Assembly (NCBI RefSeq): GCF_000422405.1
Contig: NZ_AULS01000001.1
Location: 186,001-250,000, forward strand
Reading direction: 5' to 3'
Length of the DNA stretch: 64,000 bases
From: Microbacterium luticocti DSM 19459
GTDB taxonomy: Bacteria > Actinomycetota > Actinomycetes > Actinomycetales > Microbacteriaceae
In this document: one piece after another, positions 58,953 through 64,000 of the stretch
Layout of the letters: every line of letters begins with the position of its first letter
Numbering within the stretch: position 1 is the first letter of the stretch
The notes under the pieces: generated by a model
What the model saw: the letters and a program-made list of their open reading frames with translations, nothing else
What the model was told of the DNA's origin: nothing
Database searches by the model: none
Program-made: the position numbers and the translations under genes

Positions 58953-60212
58953 CTAGGCGGCGGGCTCCGTGCTCCCCCGCCGCGTCACACCCAGCGGCGA
59001 CAGCGCCGCCACCACCGCCACGATCGCCAGCGCGCACAGCGCCAGTCCCCCGTACCCGGTCCACGACAGCACCAGCCCCGCCACGATCGCGCCCACCGCA
59101 CCGACCAGGCTCATCACCAGGTCGTTGCGTCCCTGCCGGCGGGTGCGCACGTGTTCGGCGGATGCCTCGGTCAGAAGTGCCGCCCCGGCCACGGTCGTCG
59201 CACTCCAACCCAGGCCCAACAGCACCAGCGCCACGGTGACCGCCCCGGTGGAGTGCTGCCCGACCGCCGCGGTCACCAGCGAACCGACCAACAGCACCTG
59301 ACCGAGAAGGATCAGCGCCACCCGGCCCAGCCGGTCGGCGAGGATGCCGAACACCGGCGACAGCGCGTACATGCCCGCGATGTGCAGGCTGATGGTGAGC
59401 CCGATGATCTCGAGGGTCGCGCCCGCGTGGACCAGGTGCACCGGAGTCATCGCCATCACCGACACCATCACGCCGTGTGCGCCGGCGATCGCGAGCATCG
59501 CATACCGCGCCACCACGGGCCGATCCGCGTGCGCCACCGCCCGTGCGGCAGCCGCGTGGTGCGCGGTGATCCGCTGCGCCAGCCGCAACGGGTCGGGGCG
59601 CAGCGCCACCAGGTACAGCACGACTCCCAGCCCCTGCGCGGCGACCGTGAACAGGTACGGTCCGGTGAGCGCGGGCATGTGCAGCGCATCGCCGAGCGCC
59701 TCGCCCGGCCCGATCAGGTTGGGTCCGAGCACCGCACCGATCGTCGTGGCCCACACCACCACCGACAGGTCACGCGCCCGCGAGGCGTCGGTGGCCAGGT
59801 CGGCGGCGGCGAACCGCGATTGCAGGTTCGCCGCCTGGCCGGCCCCGATCAGCACGAACCCGGTGATCAGCAGCCAGAACACGTCCAGTCCCACAGCCGC
59901 GACGACGATGCCGACGCCGGCCAGGGCCACCAGCATCCCCGTCGCCAGCGCGGGCCGGCGCCCGCCACGACGGGCGAGGGATGCCAGAGGCACCGCCGTC
60001 AACGCGGTGCCCAGGGTGACCGCGGCCGTCGCCCAGCCGCTGAGCGCCTCGTCACCCGACAGCTTCGCGGCCAGCACGGCGCCCAGCGACACGGTCGCAC
60101 CGAACGCGAGCCCGCCGAGCACCTGCCCCAGCGACAGCACCCAGATGGTGCGGCGGCGGATCGTCTGCAGCCGTTCGGGGTCGGGCAGCGTGTCCAGCGC
60201 GGCGGTGCTCAT
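58953..60212 (-). CDS. MFS transporter
   Basis: Twelve-helix major facilitator of 419 residues. It shows ILSLGQVLGGLAFGATVSLGA-like helices, the A-motif-type loop (ASLARRGGRRPALATG) and its second-half counterpart (GILADRLGRVAL). Substrate unknown; the overall pattern fits drug or metabolite efflux. It lies 7 bases after the FAH-family gene and 12 bases before gltX, so it may share their transcript. Confidence 0.85.
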   Translation of the reverse strand: MSTAALDTLPDPERLQTIRRRTIWVLSLGQVLGGLAFGATVSLGAVLAAKLSGDEALSGWATAAVTLGTALTAVPLASLARRGGRRPALATGMLVALAGVGIVVAAVGLDVFWLLITGFVLIGAGQAANLQSRFAAADLATDASRARDLSVVVWATTIGAVLGPNLIGPGEALGDALHMPALTGPYLFTVAAQGLGVVLYLVALRPDPLRLAQRITAHHAAAARAVAHADRPVVARYAMLAIAGAHGVMVSVMAMTPVHLVHAGATLEIIGLTISLHIAGMYALSPVFGILADRLGRVALILLGQVLLVGSLVTAAVGQHSTGAVTVALVLLGLGWSATTVAGAALLTEASAEHVRTRRQGRNDLVMSLVGAVGAIVAGLVLSWTGYGGLALCALAIVAVVAALSPLGVTRRGSTEPAA

Positions 60213-60219
60213 GCGGCGT

Positions 60220-60987
60220 TCACGCGGAGCGCGCCGGGTTGCGCAGCACGCCCAGTCCGGTGATCTCGACCTCGACGGTCTGCCCCGCGGTGAACGGTCC
60301 GACGCCGGCCGGGGTGCCGGTCAGGATCACGTCGCCGGGCAGCAGCGTGAACGCGGCAGACGCGTACGCGATGATGTCGGCCACCGAGTGGATCATGTCG
60401 GAGATCGGCCCCTGCTGGCGCACCTCGCCGTCGACGCGGGTGGTGATCACGGCGTCGCCGGTCGGGTCGAACTCGGTCTCGATCGCGGGCCCGAGCGGGC
60501 AGAACGTGTCGAAGCCCTTCGCCCGCGACCACTGGCCGTCGGCGCGCTGCAGGTCGCGCGCGGTGACGTCGTCGGCGATGGTGTAGCCGAAGACGTAGTC
60601 GAGGGCGCGCTCGGCGGGCACGTTCTTGGCGATGGTGCCGATGACCGCGGCCAGTTCGCCCTCGAAGTCGACCCGCTGCGACTGCGCCGGCAGCACGATC
60701 GAGTCGCCGGGGCCGATCACCGAGGTGTTGGGCTTGAGGAACAGCATCGGCTCGGGCGGCACCTCGTTGCCCAGTTCGCTGGCGTGATCGCGGTAGTTGC
60801 GTGCGATCGCCACCACCTTCGACCGTGGGATCACCGGTGCCAGCAGCGCGACGTCCGCCAGTGGGATGCGCTCCCCCGTGGTGTCGAACCCGGCGAACAT
60901 CGGGTCGCCGTCCAGCACCACGAGCTCGGTCTCGTCGACGATGCCGTATCGGATGCCGTCCTGATGGCTGAATCGAGCGATTCTCAC
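60220..60987 (-). CDS. Fumarylacetoacetate hydrolase-family protein
   Basis: FAH-fold enzyme of 255 residues: KVVAIARNYRDHASELGN, PMLFLKPNTSVIGPGD, the metal-binding DFEGELAAVIG, GYTIADDVTARDLQ and LLPGDVILTGTPAGVG. Members act as acylpyruvases, oxaloacetate decarboxylases or 2-keto-acid hydratases; which one applies cannot be told from sequence. It is commonly found next to gltX and the branched-chain genes in actinobacteria. Confidence 0.9.
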   Translation of the reverse strand: MRIARFSHQDGIRYGIVDETELVVLDGDPMFAGFDTTGERIPLADVALLAPVIPRSKVVAIARNYRDHASELGNEVPPEPMLFLKPNTSVIGPGDSIVLPAQSQRVDFEGELAAVIGTIAKNVPAERALDYVFGYTIADDVTARDLQRADGQWSRAKGFDTFCPLGPAIETEFDPTGDAVITTRVDGEVRQQGPISDMIHSVADIIAYASAAFTLLPGDVILTGTPAGVGPFTAGQTVEVEITGLGVLRNPARSA

Positions 60988-61122
60988 CGCACAAGCCTAT
61001 CGACCCGGTGCGACAGCGGATGTCGTCGCCGGAAGCCGTTCCGACGCGCTGCGCGCGCGGCGCAACCGAGGTGCGGCGCGGGGCGTCCTAGGCTGCGCTC
61101 GCGGGGCGTGCCACGCCGCGGC

Positions 61123-61152
61123 GCGACGCGACGCGACGCGACGCGACGCGAC
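61123..61152. repeat. GCGAC pentanucleotide repeat (six copies)
   Basis: Six perfect head-to-tail copies of GCGAC fill 61123-61152, in a very GC-rich 203-base gap between ilvE and the FAH-family gene. GGCTGCGC appears on both sides (61091 and 61156). No gene or clear terminator is visible. Such arrays change length by slippage. Confidence 0.95.
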
Positions 61153-61190
61153 CGAGGCTGCGCGCGCGGGACGAGCGGTGCGCGACGCGG

Positions 61191-62282
61191 TCAGGCGTCG
61201 AGGCGCAGCAGCCAGTCGTGCCGGTCTTCGCGACGGCCGTACTGGATGTCGGTGAGTTCCTCACGCAGCGAGAGCGCCAGTGTGCCGGCCGGCTGCTCGA
61301 GCGTGAAGTCGCGGCCCTTGAGCACTCCGATCGGCGCGACCACGGCGGCGGTGCCGCATGCGAACGCCTCGACGATGTCGCCGGATGCCACACCCTCGCG
61401 CCATTCGTCGATCGAGACCGGGCGCTGCTCGACGGCATGCCCGCGATCGCGTGCCAGCTGCAGCAGCGAGGCACGGGTGATGCCCTCGAGGATCGAGTCG
61501 GATGCCGGTGTCACCAGCGTGCCGTCCTTGCGGACGAACACGATGTTCATGCCGCCGAGCTCTTCGACGTTGCGGTCCTGGTCGAGGAACACCACCTGGT
61601 CGCAGCCCTGCTCGTACGCCTCGGCCTGCGGCAGCAGGCTGGCGGCGTAGTTGCCACCGGTCTTGGCCGCCCCAGTGCCCCCCTTGCCGGCCCGCGCGTA
61701 GTCCTCGCTGAGCCAGATCGACACGGGCTTGGCCCCGCCCTTGAAGTAGGCGCCGACCGGACTGGCGATCACGTAGTACGAGACCTCGTGCGCCGGGCGC
61801 ACGCCCAGGAACGGCTCGGACGCGAACATGAACGGCCGCAGGTACAGGCTCTGGTCGGCGCCGGACGGCACCCAGTCGCCGTCGACGGCGATCAGCTCGC
61901 GCAGCGACTGCACGAACACGTCCACCGGCAGCTCGGGCAGGGCCAGGCGCCGAGCGCTGCGCTGGATGCGGGCACCGTTCTGGTCGGGACGGAACGTGTG
62001 CACCGAGCCGTCAGCGTGCCGGTAGGCCTTGATGCCCTCGAAGATCTCCTGCGCGTAGTGCAGCACCGCCGCGGCCGGGTCGAGCGCGAGCGGTCCGTAG
62101 GGCTGCACCCGGGCGTCGTGCCAGCCGTCCTGCTCGGTCCAGGTGATGCCGACCATGTGGTCGGTGAACACGGTGCCGAACGCCGGTTCACGCAGCAACT
62201 CGGCCCGCCGTGCGGGCTCGACGGCGGCCGGGTTGCGGGTCACGGTGAACGCGAGTGAGGCAGTGGAGGTGTCAGCGGTCAT
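61191..62282 (-). CDS. ilvE: Branched-chain amino acid aminotransferase
   Basis: Fold-type IV PLP aminotransferase of 363 residues that makes or breaks down valine, leucine and isoleucine. Family segments: YAQEIFEGIKAYRHADG, PFMFASEPFLGVRPA, the PLP lysine in AKTGGNYAASLLPQ and GTAAVVAPIG. It lies 44 bases after leuB and is probably co-transcribed with it. Confidence 0.96.
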   Translation of the reverse strand: MTADTSTASLAFTVTRNPAAVEPARRAELLREPAFGTVFTDHMVGITWTEQDGWHDARVQPYGPLALDPAAAVLHYAQEIFEGIKAYRHADGSVHTFRPDQNGARIQRSARRLALPELPVDVFVQSLRELIAVDGDWVPSGADQSLYLRPFMFASEPFLGVRPAHEVSYYVIASPVGAYFKGGAKPVSIWLSEDYARAGKGGTGAAKTGGNYAASLLPQAEAYEQGCDQVVFLDQDRNVEELGGMNIVFVRKDGTLVTPASDSILEGITRASLLQLARDRGHAVEQRPVSIDEWREGVASGDIVEAFACGTAAVVAPIGVLKGRDFTLEQPAGTLALSLREELTDIQYGRREDRHDWLLRLDA

Positions 62283-62326
62283 GTCTTTCCCGTCGTCGAT
62301 GAGCGCGAGGCTCGAATTCCTTCAGA

Positions 62327-63379
62327 TTACGCCTGCACCGACGCGGCGATCGCGTCGCCGATCTGCGCGGTGGTGCGGGCCGAGCCGTCCCGGCCGGCGA
62401 TGTCGGCCTCGACCGCACGGGTGATGCGGGCGGCTTCGTCGGTGCGCCCGAGATGCTCGAGCAGCAGGGCGACCGACAGGATCGCGGCGGTGGGGTCGGC
62501 CTTCTGGCTTCCCGCGATGTCGGGCGCCGATCCGTGCACGGGCTCGAACATCGACGGGTACGCGCCGTCGGGGTTGATGTTCCCGGATGCGGCGAGGCCG
62601 ATGCCACCGGTGACGGCGCCGGCAAGGTCGGTGATGATGTCTCCGAAGAGGTTGTCGGTGACGATCACGTCGAACCGCGAGGGGTTCGTGACCAAGAAGA
62701 TGGTCGCGGCGTCGACGTGCAGATAGTCTACGGCGACATCGGGATGCTCGGCGGCCACCTCGTCGACGATGCGCTTCCACAGCGACCCGGCGTTGACCAG
62801 CACGTTCGTCTTGTGCACGAGGGTGAGACGCTTGCGGCGGCGCTCGGCGATCTCGAACGCGTAGCGCACCACCCGCTCCACACCGAAGGCGGTGTTGACG
62901 GATGTCTCGTTGGCGACCTCGTGCGCGGTGCCGCGCCGGATCGAGCCGCCGTTGCCGACGTACGGTCCCTCGGTGCCCTCGCGCACCACGACGAAGTCGA
63001 CCTCGCCGGGGTTCGCGAGCGGCCCGGGTGCGCCCGGGTACAGCTTCGCGGGGCGCAGGTTCACGTAATGGTCGAGCTCGAACCGGAGCCGCAGCAGCAG
63101 CCCGCGCTCGATGTTGGCGTCCTTCAGCCGCTCGTCCCCGGGCATCCCCCCGACCGCGCCGAGCAGGATCGCATCGTGCGCCTTGATCGCGTTCAGGTCG
63201 TCGTCGGTCAGGGTGTCGCCGGTCTGCAGGTAGCGGGCGGCACCGAGCGAGAAGCGGGTCTTGTCGAAGCGGATGTCGGAGCCTGCGGTGACGGCATCCA
63301 GCACCTTCTCGGCCTCGGCGACGACCTCCGGTCCGATGCCGTCTCCGGCGATGACGGCAAGCTTCACGACACGCGACAT
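62327..63379 (-). CDS. leuB: 3-isopropylmalate dehydrogenase
   Basis: LeuB oxidatively decarboxylates 3-isopropylmalate to 2-oxoisocaproate, 350 residues from ATG 63379 (AGGAG upstream). It has [28 protein letters not shown], the catalytic Lys/Asp region ([22 protein letters not shown]) and [13 protein letters not shown]. With leuC-leuD at 46 kb and ilvE next door it covers the last three steps of leucine synthesis. Confidence 0.96.
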   Translation of the reverse strand: MSRVVKLAVIAGDGIGPEVVAEAEKVLDAVTAGSDIRFDKTRFSLGAARYLQTGDTLTDDDLNAIKAHDAILLGAVGGMPGDERLKDANIERGLLLRLRFELDHYVNLRPAKLYPGAPGPLANPGEVDFVVVREGTEGPYVGNGGSIRRGTAHEVANETSVNTAFGVERVVRYAFEIAERRRKRLTLVHKTNVLVNAGSLWKRIVDEVAAEHPDVAVDYLHVDAATIFLVTNPSRFDVIVTDNLFGDIITDLAGAVTGGIGLAASGNINPDGAYPSMFEPVHGSAPDIAGSQKADPTAAILSVALLLEHLGRTDEAARITRAVEADIAGRDGSARTTAQIGDAIAASVQA

Positions 63380-63395
63380 GTGCACTCCTGACGAC

Positions 63396-64000
63396 TCATT
63401 CGGCGCGGCGGCGACCACCTCCCAGCGTAGTGGCCGCGATCACCCCGGCCACGACGACCAACCCCGCCCCGATCAGGCCCGCGGCGACCACTCCGGTGTC
63501 GAACGCCGACGCCGCCGCCGCGTGCAGCGCGGCACCCAGCTCACCCCCGATGGTGTCGGCGGCGTGCACGGCGCCGGCCAGTGTCTGCCGGGATGCCTCG
63601 GCCAGGTCGGCGGGCACACCCTGCGGGATCGCGAGGGTGCCCCGGTACACCGCCGTGAGCAGCCCGCCGATGATCGACGTGCCGAGCACGGCACCGACCT
63701 CGTAGGCGGTCTCTGAGACGGCACTGGCCGCGCCCGCCTTGTCGGCGGGAGCCGACGAGACGATCAGTTCGTTCGAGACCGTCTCGGCCATGCCCACACC
63801 GATGCCCAGGCTCACTGAGGCCAGGATCGTGGGCCAGAGCGTGTTCGGTCCGGTGGTCAGCGCGATGCCCACGTAGCCGATGACCGAGAACACCAGGGCT
63901 CCGGGCACGATCAGCCGCGCGGGCAGTCGTGACGAGATCGGCACGACGACAAGCCCCGCGACGATCATCGCCGCCAGCGACGGCACCAGCGCGAACCCGG
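63396..64000 (-). CDS. MFS transporter, DHA2-like (5' partial)
   Basis: The C-terminal 200 or so residues of a 14-helix drug:proton antiporter type MFS protein. The frame stays open to the right edge, so the start is outside the window. Visible: [20 protein letters not shown], the characteristic [26 protein letters not shown] (motif C/D-like region of QacA/EmrB relatives), a long loop and a final helix. Substrate unknown. Confidence 0.82.
   Translation of the reverse strand, partial: GFALVPSLAAMIVAGLVVVPISSRLPARLIVPGALVFSVIGYVGIALTTGPNTLWPTILASVSLGIGVGMAETVSNELIVSSAPADKAGAASAVSETAYEVGAVLGTSIIGGLLTAVYRGTLAIPQGVPADLAEASRQTLAGAVHAADTIGGELGAALHAAAASAFDTGVVAAGLIGAGLVVVAGVIAATTLGGGRRRAE

Noticed and set aside
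58668..60263. 531-codon + strand frame rich in His, Arg and Gln opposite gltX and the MFS gene
   Set aside because: Composition is that of antisense high-GC coding DNA; not a His-rich metal protein.

Overview
The window is high-GC actinobacterial DNA. It most resembles Microbacterium or a close relative in the Microbacteriaceae. The core gene order mutM-rnc-rpmF-yceD-coaD-recG / rsmD / thiL / DUF3515 / ddl-gpsA-plsC-murA-leuD-leuC, the frequent GTG starts, the non-discriminating type GluRS and the many 1-4 base stop/start overlaps all fit that family. This placement rests on gene order and protein features read by eye, not on a database search.

Region 1 (1-33,650) is an accessory metal and metalloid resistance island. 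It starts outside the window. (a) Copper part, 1-16,590: a CopB-type ATPase cut by the left edge, CsoR, an AhpD/CMD protein, then a long + strand run. That run holds two lipoprotein thioredoxins, CcdA, ResB and CcsB (system II cytochrome c or thiol-redox machinery), Lgt and Lnt (lipoprotein maturation), two copies of an uncharacterised His-rich membrane-anchored protein and three DUF6153-like small membrane proteins. A facing M23 peptidase closes it. The run carries a partial duplication with a decayed ccdA remnant. (b) Cadmium/lead part, 16,762-19,624: CmtR, a CtpG-like ATPase and LspA. (c) Mercury part, 19,664-24,768: a thioredoxin-like fusion, a permease, MerR, MerA, a frameshifted MerB and a MerF-like small protein. 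(d) Arsenic part, 24,963-32,476: Acr3, an ArsR-ArsC fusion and an ArsC-ArsC tandem fusion; facing them, an MFS exporter and two flavoprotein monooxygenases; then a divergent ArsR and an ArsN-type acetyltransferase. (e) The right end has an Abi_2/AbiF-type HEPN protein behind a potentially pseudoknotted leader.

Region 2 (33,718-49,741) is housekeeping chromosome: DNA repair (mutM, recG), RNA processing (rnc, rsmD), coenzyme A and thiamine cofactors, cell-wall precursors (ddl, murA), phospholipid synthesis (gpsA, plsC), leucine synthesis (leuCD with a leucine-rich leader peptide), TerC behind a yybP-ykoY-like riboswitch, a PAP2 phosphatase and tRNA-Glu(CTC). The island appears to sit at the 3' end of mutM.

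Region 3 (49,857-64,000) is mixed. It has an MBL-fold hydrolase, a GT39-type glycosyltransferase and a class III aminotransferase. Next comes a small defence patch with an orphan AbiEi-like gene and a complete AbiEi-AbiEii type IV toxin-antitoxin pair beside tRNA-Gln(CTG). It ends with gltX, an MFS gene, a FAH-family enzyme, ilvE, leuB and an MFS gene cut by the right edge.

The least-described candidate system is the copper-linked module. Three lipoprotein-processing enzymes (Lgt, Lnt, LspA), lipoprotein thioredoxins, CcdA/ResB/CcsB and a duplicated His-rich extracytoplasmic protein travel together with copper and cadmium pumps. The Abi_2 gene with its structured leader is the second.
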